22,840 nt of DNA from Candidatus Scatomorpha stercoravium (lineage in GTDB: Bacteria; Bacillota; Clostridia; Oscillospirales; Oscillospiraceae): NCBI GenBank assembly GCA_018716005.1, contig DVKN01000235.1:1-22840 (forward strand), read 5' to 3'. Of this stretch, positions 14,463 to 21,440 are shown in pieces. Numbering within the stretch: position 1 is the first letter of the stretch; each line of letters starts with the position of its first letter. Below the pieces are notes generated by a model. It did no database searches. It was not told the DNA's origin and worked only from the letters and a program-made list of their open reading frames with translations. Made by a program: the position numbers and the translations under genes.

Positions 14463-15170
14463 TCAGGAGCCCCACTTATAGCCGTAGCCCCAGATGGTGG
14501 TGATGTACTGGGGCGAATTGGGGTTGTCCTCGACCTTGATGCGCAGGCGGCGGATGTTGACGTCGACTATCTTCAGCTCGGCCTTGAAATCCTCGCCCCA
14601 GGCGCTGCGGAGTATGTCCTCGCGGGAGAGCGCCTTGCCGGGGTTCTCCATGAAGAGCCGGATGATGTTGTACTCGGTCTGGGTCAGCTTGATGCGCACG
14701 CCGGACTTGTCGAGCGTGCGGTTGCGCTGGTTGAGCAGGAAGGGCCCGGACTCGATAATGTTGCCGTTCGGCTTTACGGGTATGCCGTCGGAATCCTCCA
14801 GGCGGCGGCAGAGCGCGTCGATGCGCGCGACGAGCTCGGCGGGGGAGAAGGGCTTCGTCACGTAGTCGTCCGCGCCGTTCATGAGGCCGGTGACCTTGTT
14901 CATCTCCTGGCCCATGGCGGTGAGCATGATTATGCCGGCCCTGGAGCCCGAGGCCCGCAGCTGGCGGCAGACGTCGAAGCCGCTTATGCCCGGCAGCATG
15001 ACGTCGAGGAGGACGACGTCAACCCTGATTTTCCTGAAGAGCTCGAGGGCTTCCTCGCCGGAGGCGGCCTCGATGGCCTCGTATCCGTTGCGCTGGAGGT
15101 TGAGCGAGACAAAGCTGCGGATGCCTTCCTCATCCTCGACGATAAGAACTTTCTTGCTAATGGCGTCCAC
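14463..15170 (-). CDS. OmpR/PhoB-family response regulator
   Basis: A 235-residue regulator with intact receiver: acidic residues in IVEDEEG, phosphoacceptor Asp56 in LLDVMLPG, Thr in IIMLTAMG and Lys in YVTKPF. The winged helix shows LTQTEYNIIRLFM, SREDILRSAWG, VDVNIRRLRIKVE and the wing TTIWGYGYKWG. The frame is open back to ATG 15227, but a TATAAT at 15242-15237 would start transcription near 15230, so translation more likely begins at GTG 15170, just before the conserved KKVLIVEDEE; the SD (AAAGGGG) is close, so the exact start is uncertain. It heads the long leftward operon. Confidence 0.93.
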   Translation of the reverse strand: MDAISKKVLIVEDEEGIRSFVSLNLQRNGYEAIEAASGEEALELFRKIRVDVVLLDVMLPGISGFDVCRQLRASGSRAGIIMLTAMGQEMNKVTGLMNGADDYVTKPFSPAELVARIDALCRRLEDSDGIPVKPNGNIIESGPFLLNQRNRTLDKSGVRIKLTQTEYNIIRLFMENPGKALSREDILRSAWGEDFKAELKIVDVNIRRLRIKVEDNPNSPQYITTIWGYGYKWGS

Positions 15171-15236
15171 GCCCCTTTCAACGGTTATTTGTCTAATGTA
15201 TTTGCGGTGTATCCGGACTGTTGCCATGTCTTTTCT

Positions 15237-15245
15237 ATTATAACA
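15237..15245 (-). promoter_or_regulatory. Extended -10 promoter of the regulator-kinase-recA operon
   Basis: On the minus strand TGTTATAAT: a perfect TATAAT (15242-15237) preceded by TGT, an extended -10 element. No good -35 sequence is visible at 16-18 bp. The start point would be about 60 bases before GTG 15170. Confidence 0.55.
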
Positions 15246-15283
15246 CAGTTTTTGCGATTATGGTAGCATAAGATTACGCCTTG

Positions 15284-15292
15284 TGATATAAT
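15284..15292 (+). promoter_or_regulatory. Extended -10 promoter of the phosphopantetheinyl transferase gene
   Basis: TGATATAAT: a perfect TATAAT (15287-15292) with the TGN extension. The -35 region is weak. It is back to back with the leftward promoter at 15245, the two -10 elements being 44 bp apart in the AT-rich divergent region 15228-15300. Confidence 0.55.
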
Positions 15293-15303
15293 TTGCGGAG
15301 GAA

Positions 15304-15324
15304 GGCCGTAACATTTATACGGCC
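15304..15324 (+). promoter_or_regulatory. Leader hairpin before the phosphopantetheinyl transferase
   Basis: GGCCGTA (15304-15310) pairs with TACGGCC (15318-15324) around a 7-base loop, almost at the predicted 5' end of the transcript. No T tract follows, so it is not a terminator; it may protect the 5' end or affect translation. Confidence 0.35.
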
Positions 15325-15353
15325 GGGAGAAGCCTGCGCGGGAGGGGGATGCG

Positions 15354-15923
15354 ATGCGCCTTTATTTTGCGGAGATACCCGGCGGGTTCGCCGGGCGCTT
15401 CAGGGCGCCGGGCCGGAGCCGGGGCGCGATGAGCGCGGCGGCCTGGTCGCTGCTGCTCGCGGCGCTCGGGCGCGAGCGCGGGATAAAAGCGCTGCCGGAG
15501 ATCGCGCTCCGCGGCGGGAAGCCCTACTTCCCCGAGCTCGAGGAGGCGCGCTTCTCCCTGAGCCACACGCGCGGGGCCGTGCTCTGCGCGCTCTCGGAGA
15601 GTGAGTGCGGCTGCGACGCTCAGCTTATCTCGCCGCGCGACCTGGCCTTCGCGGAGCGGCTCGCCGACGCGCGCGAGCGGGAGGACTTCACGCTCCACGA
15701 GCTTTGGTGCCTGCGCGAGAGCGTCTATAAGCTCACCGGCGGGGGCGACCTGCGCCGTATGCGCTTCCGGCGCGAGCGCGGGGAGATAATAGCCCCGGAC
15801 CCGCTCGCCGCCTGCCGGCTCTACGGCGGCATCCCCGGCTGCGCCGCCGCGGCGGCGGAGTACGCGCCCGGCGATTTCCCGGAGCGGATTGAGCGCGTGG
15901 AGCTCTCGGAGCTCGTCTATTGA
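15354..15923 (+). CDS. Sfp-type 4'-phosphopantetheinyl transferase
   Basis: A 189-residue enzyme expected to move phosphopantetheine from coenzyme A to carrier proteins. Visible family motifs are FSLSHTRGAVLCALS (His71), the metal-binding GCDAQ (Asp88) and WCLRESVYKLTG (Trp118, Glu122, Lys126). In Sfp the metal motif is Asp-x-Glu; here the second residue is Gln90, and the usual WxxKE is WCLRE. The protein is shorter than Sfp (224). GGAGGGGG lies 5 bases before ATG 15354. No polyketide, peptide synthetase or fatty acid gene is nearby, so the carrier-protein substrate is unknown; it may serve the primary acyl carrier protein if no AcpS exists. Confidence 0.85.
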   Translation: MRLYFAEIPGGFAGRFRAPGRSRGAMSAAAWSLLLAALGRERGIKALPEIALRGGKPYFPELEEARFSLSHTRGAVLCALSESECGCDAQLISPRDLAFAERLADAREREDFTLHELWCLRESVYKLTGGGDLRRMRFRRERGEIIAPDPLAACRLYGGIPGCAAAAAEYAPGDFPERIERVELSELVY

Positions 15924-15932
15924 GATTGCGCC

Positions 15933-15961
15933 TTGTCCCGCGGGGCGGAATCTGGTAGAAT
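15933..15961 (+). promoter_or_regulatory. Promoter of the DUF975 gene, with leader hairpin
   Basis: TTGTCC (15933-15938), 17-bp spacer and TAGAAT (15956-15961), preceded by TGG (extended -10). A 6-bp hairpin GGCCGC/GCGGCC at 15972-15988 lies in the leader just before the AAAAGGA ribosome-binding region. Confidence 0.6.
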
Positions 15962-16006
15962 AGTCTCAACGGGCCGCGAGAGGCGGCCAAAAGGAATGGT
16001 GATATT

Positions 16007-16783
16007 ATGAGGATTAACCGCCCGGCGCTCAAGAGCGCCGCCCGCGCGCGCATGAGGGAGGCGCGCCCGAACATATACCTCGTCTCGCTCGTCTGCGCGC
16101 TGGCGCTCTACCTTATCGGCGAGCTCTCGACGCGCCTGCTCTTCCCCGTCGACCTCGTCCACTACGTGATAAACTGGGACCAGGGCACGATAGGCATATA
16201 CATCTCGCCGGACTACTACGCCCGTATCTGGCGGGAACCGGTGCCCTATATAATCAGCCTGCTCCTCGCCGCGGCGCGGATGATGCTCGAGGTCGGGATG
16301 CTCATCTTCTGCCTCAACGCCGCAAAGCGCGCAGCGTGCAGCTTCTGGAACCTGGTGGACGGCTTCGCGAGCTTCTTCAGGCTGATTGCGCTCTACATCG
16401 TCGAGAGCGTCTTCGTCTTCCTGTGGAGCCTTCTCTTCGTCATACCGGGCATAGTCGCGTCCTACCGCTACCGGCTCGCCATATACCTGCTGCTCGAGCG
16501 GCCGGAGCTCGGCGTCATGGACTGCATACGCGAGAGCAAGCGGCTGATGAACGGGCGCAAGGGCGAGCTCTTCGTCATGGACCTGAGCTTCATAGGCTGG
16601 ACGATTCTCACGATTATCCCCTTCGTCAGCATCTTCGTCACGCCCTATATGCAGACGACCTTCGCCGCGTACTACCTCGCCGTCGTCGAGGACGACCGGC
16701 GCGGCGGCGAATTCTCCGGCGGCTGGGAGGACGGCCGGCCCGGCGGGGACGAAAACGGCGGGGACAATCCCCGCGAATACTAA
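16007..16783 (+). CDS. DUF975 family membrane protein
   Basis: A 258-residue polytopic membrane protein of unknown function. Hydrophobic segments occur near 25-45, 83-105, 122-152 and 190-225. The DUF975-type region is VIPGIVASYRYRLAIYLL, then DCIRESKRLMNGRKGELFVMDLSFIGW and a final TPYMQTTFAAYYLAV. It ends in a Gly/Asp-rich, probably cytoplasmic tail of about 30 residues. It has its own promoter and is separated from the transferase gene by 83 bp. Confidence 0.85.
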   Translation: MRINRPALKSAARARMREARPNIYLVSLVCALALYLIGELSTRLLFPVDLVHYVINWDQGTIGIYISPDYYARIWREPVPYIISLLLAAARMMLEVGMLIFCLNAAKRAACSFWNLVDGFASFFRLIALYIVESVFVFLWSLLFVIPGIVASYRYRLAIYLLLERPELGVMDCIRESKRLMNGRKGELFVMDLSFIGWTILTIIPFVSIFVTPYMQTTFAAYYLAVVEDDRRGGEFSGGWEDGRPGGDENGGDNPREY

Positions 16784-16788
16784 AAAAC

Positions 16789-16814
16789 CCGGCCCGGAGC
16801 AAAATCCGGGCCGG
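16789..16814 (-). terminator. Intrinsic terminator of the 21-codon gene
   Basis: A perfect 10-bp stem CCGGCCCGGA/TCCGGGCCGG around a 6-base loop. On the minus strand it is followed by GGTTTTTTAG, a proper T tract; on the plus strand it is followed by AAGCCTTACC. It is therefore oriented for leftward transcription, 5 bases after the stop of the small gene, although it could also slow rightward read-through from the DUF975 gene. Confidence 0.85.
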
Positions 16815-16819
16815 AAGCC

Positions 16820-16885
16820 TTACCTGTCGCTGGCGTCATCGCCGCCGGCGCTGCCGAATATGAGATCGTCGATGTCCCGATCCAT
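16820..16885 (-). CDS. Small acidic peptide, 21 codons
   Basis: ATG 16885 to TAA 16820 encodes a 21-residue peptide that I do not recognise. It begins MDRDIDDLIFG and continues with a Gly/Ala/Ser/Asp tail ending in Arg. Seven of the 21 residues are Asp, and Leu-Ile-Phe forms a small hydrophobic patch. The case for a real gene is its signals: GGAGGTGA (16898-16891), an eight-base match to the 16S anti-SD, ends 5 bases before the ATG, and a strong T-tract terminator begins 5 bases after the stop. A promoter is less clear: TATCAT or TATGCT between 16900 and 16930 lack good -35 partners. It lies divergent to the M16 peptidase gene. Function unknown. Confidence 0.7.
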   Translation of the reverse strand: MDRDIDDLIFGSAGGDDASDR

Positions 16886-16978
16886 TCAAGTCACCTCCGA
16901 TAAACAGCATACAATCATGATATGCGCGCGCGGAGGGAAATATGACGGGCGCGGCGAAAAATTTATGGAGGATTTTCC

Positions 16979-18223
16979 TTGTACGAGAAAAGGGTTCTGC
17001 CCAACGGCGTCACGCTGGCCCTCGAGCGCGTCGAGGGCGTGCGCAGCGTGTCCATGGGCGTCTGGATACGCGCGGGCTCGCGCTGCGAGCTGGACGGCGA
17101 GCGGGGCGCCGCGCACTTTATCGAGCATATGCTCTTTAAGGGCACGGCCTCGCTCACGAGCGCCGCGCTCGCCGAGCGCATGGACGCGCTCGGGGCGGAG
17201 TTCAACGCCTGCACCTCGCGCGACTGCACGAGCTACTATGTGCGCTGCCTGGACGTGAGGGCCCGTGAGGCCGCCGCGCTGCTCGCGGATATGCTCACCG
17301 AGCCGCGCTTCGACGCTGGGGACATGGACACGGAGCGCGGCGTCATACTCGACGAGATACGGATGTACGACGATATGCCGGACGACGCGGCGAACGAGCT
17401 GCTCGTTAAGAGCTGCTTCCCCGGGAGCCTCGGCCTGCCCGTGCTCGGCACGCGCGGGAGCGTGGCGGGGATGGCGCGCGAGACCCTGCTCGCCTTCCGC
17501 GAGCGGGAGTATGTGCCGGGGAACATCGTCCTCGCCGCGGCGGGCAGCTTTTCGGAGGACGACATAGCCCCGCTCGCCGCCGCCCTCGCGGGCCTGCCCG
17601 CGCGGCCCGCCCGCGAGCCGGAGAGGTGCGAATACACCCCCGCCGTCGCGCTCGAGCGGCGGGATACGGAGCAGAACCAGCTGCTCCTGGCCTTCCCGGG
17701 CGTCACATACGAGGCCGAGCGCTGCACGCTCGGCATAATGCTCTCTATACTCGGCGGCTCGGCCAGCTCGCGGCTCTACCGCAGGCTGCGCGACGAGAGC
17801 GGGCTGTGCTACGACCTCGAGTGCTTCGACATGACCTGGGCGGACACCGGCCTCGTCGGCGTCGCCACCGCCCTCGCGCCGGAGAACGAGCGCGCCGCCA
17901 TCGCCGCGATATGCTCCGAGCTGCGCCGCTTCCTCGACGAGGGCCCCGGCGAGGCCGAGCTCGAGCGCGCCAGGGCCCAGGCCGAGAGCGGCATCGTCCT
18001 CAGCCTCGAGAGCACGCTCGCGCGTATGCGCCGCATGGGCCAGAACGAGCTCTTCCTGCGCCGCGAGAGGGGCGTCGCGGAGCTGCTCGAGCGCTGTGCC
18101 GCCGTGACGCGCGGGGACGTCCTCGAGCTCGCGAGGCGCGTCTTCGACTTCAGGCGCCTCTCCGCCGCCGCCCTCGGCGACCCGCTGGACGAGGAGGAGT
18201 ACCTGGGCCTTCGCAGCCTGTAG
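16979..18223 (+). CDS. M16 (pitrilysin/processing peptidase) family zinc peptidase
   Basis: A 414-residue peptidase of the mitochondrial-processing-peptidase-like group. The inverted zinc motif HxxEH is His46-Phe-Ile-Glu49-His50, with the third ligand Glu126 in VILDEI at the expected distance. The second half has the conserved Arg/Tyr region (GGSASSRLYRRLRDESGLCYDL). The start is TTG 16979 with GGAGG 7 bases upstream; no ATG or GTG in this frame lies nearby upstream. Single-copy genes like this, related to B. subtilis MlpA/YmxG, are common in Firmicutes and are sometimes linked to regulation of secreted proteases or sporulation. Substrate unknown. It ends before a hairpin terminator. Confidence 0.93.
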   Translation: MYEKRVLPNGVTLALERVEGVRSVSMGVWIRAGSRCELDGERGAAHFIEHMLFKGTASLTSAALAERMDALGAEFNACTSRDCTSYYVRCLDVRAREAAALLADMLTEPRFDAGDMDTERGVILDEIRMYDDMPDDAANELLVKSCFPGSLGLPVLGTRGSVAGMARETLLAFREREYVPGNIVLAAAGSFSEDDIAPLAAALAGLPARPAREPERCEYTPAVALERRDTEQNQLLLAFPGVTYEAERCTLGIMLSILGGSASSRLYRRLRDESGLCYDLECFDMTWADTGLVGVATALAPENERAAIAAICSELRRFLDEGPGEAELERARAQAESGIVLSLESTLARMRRMGQNELFLRRERGVAELLERCAAVTRGDVLELARRVFDFRRLSAAALGDPLDEEEYLGLRSL

Positions 18224-18241
18224 GCCGGGCGGAAACGCACA

Positions 18242-18268
18242 AGGCCCACCGGTTTATCCGGTGGGCCT
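18242..18268. terminator. Hairpin terminator between convergent M16 peptidase and rpmB
   Basis: An 11-bp perfect stem AGGCCCACCGG/CCGGTGGGCCT around TTTAT. T tracts are poor on both sides, but its place between convergent gene ends fits a shared terminator. Confidence 0.7.
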
Positions 18269-18305
18269 GAGTGCGCGCATAGCGGCGCGTGAGTTCGGTT
18301 AAACG

Positions 18306-18494
18306 TCACACCGCGCGAGTGACCTTTCCGCTGCGCAGGCAGCGGGTGCAGGCGTAGACGTGCTTGGGGCTGCCGTCCACGATGGCCTTGACGCGCTTAA
18401 CGTTGGGCTTCCAGGTGCGGTTGGAGCGCCTGTGGGAATGGCTGACCTTGATGCCGAAAGCCATGTCCTTGCCGCAGAATTCACACTTTGCCAT
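18306..18494 (-). CDS. rpmB: 50S ribosomal protein bL28
   Basis: A 62-residue ribosomal protein. It carries two CxxC pairs (CEFC near the start, CTRC near the end), so it is the zinc-binding form, and the core HSHRRSNRTWKPNVKRV. ATG 18494 is preferred over an in-frame GTG 9 bases upstream because GGAGG is correctly spaced from the ATG. It stands alone on the minus strand with its own promoter. Confidence 0.97.
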   Translation of the reverse strand: MAKCEFCGKDMAFGIKVSHSHRRSNRTWKPNVKRVKAIVDGSPKHVYACTRCLRSGKVTRAV

Positions 18495-18541
18495 TTGTTG
18501 CACCTCCGTTCCGTAAAGCAGTGCTTTTTTACAGCCTTAAT

Positions 18542-18570
18542 ATAATAGCACCCCGCGCCGCCAAATGCAA
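18542..18570 (-). promoter_or_regulatory. Promoter of rpmB
   Basis: On the minus strand TTGCAT (18570-18565), a 17-bp spacer and TATTAT (18547-18542), with TGC before the -10 (extended). Start near 18535, giving a leader of about 40 bases. Confidence 0.65.
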
Positions 18571-18629
18571 GCAAAATCTTGTCCCGCGCGAAACTTCCCG
18601 GCGCAACCGGCGCTTTATACATAAAAGCA

Positions 18630-18658
18630 TTGCCAAAACGGCCCCGGGTGTATAAAAT
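18630..18658 (+). promoter_or_regulatory. Promoter of the hprK-murB-rapZ-yvcK-whiA operon
   Basis: TTGCCA (18630-18635), 17-bp spacer and TAAAAT (18653-18658), each five of six to consensus. The leader would be about 35 bases. Confidence 0.65.
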
Positions 18659-18699
18659 AAAGAGAGATAAGCGGACTAATTTCGAGAGAGGTAAAGACC

Positions 18700-19644
18700 A
18701 TGTATAACGACGAATACGCTGTCAGCCTGCGAAGCGTGGCCAGGGAGCAGGGCCTCACCATTCTCCACGCCGCGAAGGACTTCGACTCGGTGCGCGTGCG
18801 CACGGCGGACGTGAACCGCCCGGCGCTCCAGCTCGCCGGCTTCTACGACTACTTCGACCCCAAGCGCCTGCAGCTCATAGGGCGCGTGGAGAGCACCTAT
18901 CTCATGAGCCTGACCGAGGGCGAGCGCCGCGAGGCCATAGAGCGCTTCATGCGCTTCGACTTGTGCGCCGTCATACTCTGCCACGGCATCGCCGAGATAC
19001 CCGAGCTCATGGAGACGGCGGTCAAATACGACCGCACCGTCATGAGCACCGGGGAGGACACCTCGACCTTCATGGCCGACCTCATAAGCATGCTCCGCAA
19101 CGCCATGGCCCCGCGCATCACTATGCACGGCGTCCTGGTCGAGGTCTACGGCGAGGGCCTGCTGATAACCGGCGACTCCGGCGTCGGAAAGAGCGAGACG
19201 GCCCTCGAGCTCATCAAGCGAGGCCACCGCCTCATAGCCGACGACGCCGTCGAGATACGCCGCATCTCCCGCGAGACGCTCATAGGCACCGCGCCCGCGC
19301 TCATACGCTATTACATGGAGCTGCGCGGCATCGGCGTCATAAACGCGCGCCACATCTTCGGCGTCGGCGCGGTAAAGCCGGAGAACAACATCGACCTCGT
19401 CGTCAACTTCGAGCTCTGGGACGACGAGAAGACCTACGACCGCCTCGGCCTCGAGACGGAGCACACGACCATACTCGGCGTGGAGCTGCCCAGCTATACG
19501 ATACCTGTGCGCCCCGGGCGCAACCTCGCCGTCATACTCGAGCTCGCGGCCATGAACAACCGCCAGAAGAAGATGGGCTACAACGCCGCCGAGGCCCTCG
19601 CGCGCGAGCACGACGCCCTCGTCGACTCGGGAAAGGAATTCTGA
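18700..19644 (+). CDS. hprK: HPr kinase/phosphorylase
   Basis: A 314-residue bifunctional enzyme that phosphorylates HPr on Ser46 and reverses this, setting carbon catabolite control. The N-terminal domain spans about 1-130. The catalytic domain has the conserved His143 (MHGVLVEVYG), Walker A GDSGVGKS (158-165), the acidic IADDAVEI and the family signature MELRGIGVINARHIFG. GAGAGG lies about 10 bases before ATG 18700. In Bacillus hprK is followed by lgt; here it directly precedes murB, with a 1-base gap. No HPr or PTS gene is in the window. Confidence 0.97.
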   Translation: MYNDEYAVSLRSVAREQGLTILHAAKDFDSVRVRTADVNRPALQLAGFYDYFDPKRLQLIGRVESTYLMSLTEGERREAIERFMRFDLCAVILCHGIAEIPELMETAVKYDRTVMSTGEDTSTFMADLISMLRNAMAPRITMHGVLVEVYGEGLLITGDSGVGKSETALELIKRGHRLIADDAVEIRRISRETLIGTAPALIRYYMELRGIGVINARHIFGVGAVKPENNIDLVVNFELWDDEKTYDRLGLETEHTTILGVELPSYTIPVRPGRNLAVILELAAMNNRQKKMGYNAAEALAREHDALVDSGKEF

Positions 19645-19645
19645 T

Positions 19646-20572
19646 ATGCCTGATTACGCCGCCCTCGCGCGGGAGCTGAAAGCCGCCCTTCCGGGGCTTG
19701 AAATACGCGAAAACGAGCCCATGAGCGAGCGCTGCTCGTTCAAAATAGGCGGCCCGGCCCGGCTCATGCTGCTGCCCGGCTCGGCCGGGGAATGCGCCGC
19801 CGCGCTGGGCGCGCTGCGCGCCGCCGGAGCGGATACGCTCGTTTTCGGCGCGGGCACGAACCTGCTCGTGCCGGACGAGGGCTGGCCGGGCGCGGCGCTG
19901 TGCATATCGAAGCCCATGTCCGCCCTGCGCCTCATAGACCCCGTCACGGTCTTCGCCGGGGCCGGCGCGAGCCTGAACGCCCTCGCGGTCTTCGCCGCGC
20001 AGCACTCGCTCACGGGCCTCGAGTTCGCCCACGGCATCCCCGGCAGCGTCGGCGGCGGGGTGGTCATGAACGCCGGGGCCTACGGCGGGGAGATAAAGGA
20101 CGTCCTGGAGAGCGCGGAGTTCATAGACGAAGACGGCGCCGTCAAAAGCCTGCCCGCCGCGGAGCTGCACCTCGGCTACCGCCGCAGCGATTTTTCCGGC
20201 TCCTCCCGGGTCGTCACCGGGGCCGTCTTCCGCCTCGAGCCGGGGGACGGCGCGGAAATACGCGCGCGCATGGCGGAGCTCATAGAGAAGCGCCGCGCCT
20301 CGCAGCCGCTCGAATACCCCAGCGCGGGCAGCACCTTCAAGCGCCCGGCCGGGGGCTACGCCGCCGCTATGATAGACGAGTGCGGCCTCAAGGGCCTCGC
20401 CGTGGGCGGGGCGATGGTGTCGGAAAAGCACGCCGGCTTCGTCATAAACGCCGGCGGCGCGACCTACGCGGACGTCACGGCGCTCATGCGCGAGATACAA
20501 GAGCGCGTTTACGCTCGCTTCGGCGTCATGCTCGAGCCGGAGGTAAAGATAGTGGAGCCCCCGCGGGCTTAG
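19646..20572 (+). CDS. murB: UDP-N-acetylenolpyruvoylglucosamine reductase
   Basis: A 308-residue FAD enzyme that makes UDP-N-acetylmuramic acid, the second committed step of peptidoglycan synthesis. FAD-binding motifs: FKIGGPARL, LVFGAGTNLLVPDEG and GIPGSVGGGVVMNAGAYGGE. Catalytic region: YRRSDF, the Ser of PSAGSTFKRP and the terminal Glu of LEPEVKIV. The short form without the type I loop matches Firmicutes MurB. It follows hprK by one base, so translation is probably coupled. Confidence 0.97.
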   Translation: MPDYAALARELKAALPGLEIRENEPMSERCSFKIGGPARLMLLPGSAGECAAALGALRAAGADTLVFGAGTNLLVPDEGWPGAALCISKPMSALRLIDPVTVFAGAGASLNALAVFAAQHSLTGLEFAHGIPGSVGGGVVMNAGAYGGEIKDVLESAEFIDEDGAVKSLPAAELHLGYRRSDFSGSSRVVTGAVFRLEPGDGAEIRARMAELIEKRRASQPLEYPSAGSTFKRPAGGYAAAMIDECGLKGLAVGGAMVSEKHAGFVINAGGATYADVTALMREIQERVYARFGVMLEPEVKIVEPPRA

Positions 20573-20581
20573 GGAGAGAAG

Positions 20582-21436
20582 ATGGAATTTCTTATTATTT
20601 CCGGGATGTCCGGGGCCGGCAAGAGCCAGGCGGCGGACATCCTCGAGGACATGGACTACTACTGCGTGGACAACCTGCCCCTCGCGCTGCTGGGCCGCTT
20701 CGCGGAGCTCTGCCTCGCGAGCGCGGGCCGCTATGAGCGCGTCGCCCTCGTGACGGACGTGCGAGAGCGCGAGAGCATAACGGAGCTCCTGCCCGCGCTC
20801 GACAAGCTCTGGGACATGGGGCTCGAGTACCGCATACTCTTCATGGAGGCCGACGTGGCCACCATAGTGCGGCGCTATAAGAGCTCGCGCCGCCCGCATC
20901 CCATGCAGGAGCCGGGCGGGACGATAGACGACGCCGTCCGCCGCGAGCTGCGCGCCCTCGCGCCCGTGCGGGAGAGGGCGGACTTCGTAATTAACACCAC
21001 CGGCCTCACCACGGCCATGCTCCAGAGCCGGATACGCGAGCTCCTGGAGCAGACGGCGAAGCGCTTCGCCATAACCGTGACGGCCTTCGGCTACAAGTAC
21101 GGCCTCCCGATTGACGCGGACCTCGTCTTCGACGTGCGCTTCCTGCCCAACCCGTACTACGTCTCGGAGCTGCGGCCGCTCTCGGGCCTCGACGCGAACG
21201 TCTCGGACTTCGTCCTGCGGCGGCCGGAGGCGCGGGAGTTCATGGAGCGCCTGGGCTCGCTGCTCGAGCTCATAATCCCGCTCTACGCCGAGGAGGGCCG
21301 CTACACGCTGCACATAGCAGTCGGCTGCACGGGCGGGCGGCACCGCTCCGTCGCCGTCGCGAACGAGCTCGCCCGCCGCCTCTCGGCCCGGCGTGAGAAC
21401 GTAACCGCCGCCTTCCGCGATATCGACAAGGGGTGA
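20582..21436 (+). CDS. rapZ: RapZ/YvcJ nucleotide-binding protein
   Basis: A 284-residue P-loop protein. Walker A is GMSGAGKS (residues 8-15) at the N-terminus, followed by VTDVRERES and a conserved RYKSSRRPHP. The C-terminal domain carries VGCTGGRHRSVAVANELA, the signature of the family. In E. coli RapZ binds small RNAs and guides RNase E to control glmS; in Bacillus YvcJ hydrolyses GTP and affects competence. GGGAGAG precedes ATG 20582, 9 bp after murB. Confidence 0.96.
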   Translation: MEFLIISGMSGAGKSQAADILEDMDYYCVDNLPLALLGRFAELCLASAGRYERVALVTDVRERESITELLPALDKLWDMGLEYRILFMEADVATIVRRYKSSRRPHPMQEPGGTIDDAVRRELRALAPVRERADFVINTTGLTTAMLQSRIRELLEQTAKRFAITVTAFGYKYGLPIDADLVFDVRFLPNPYYVSELRPLSGLDANVSDFVLRRPEAREFMERLGSLLELIIPLYAEEGRYTLHIAVGCTGGRHRSVAVANELARRLSARRENVTAAFRDIDKG

Positions 21437-21440
21437 AATC

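Noticed and set aside
15300..15350. Riboswitch in the leader of the phosphopantetheinyl transferase
   Set aside because: The leader is only about 55 bases with one 7-bp hairpin and no terminator or known aptamer pattern.
16942..17139. A 65-codon frame with a good SD (GGAGGG) overlapping the start of the M16 peptidase
   Set aside because: Beyond the first 15 codons it becomes an Arg/Ala-rich shadow of the peptidase gene; a leader peptide role cannot be excluded but has no support.
18501..18540. Short AAAGC/GCTTT stem followed by T residues on the plus strand near rpmB
   Set aside because: Stem is only 5 bp and there is no plus-strand gene to its left that needs it; it lies in the rpmB leader.
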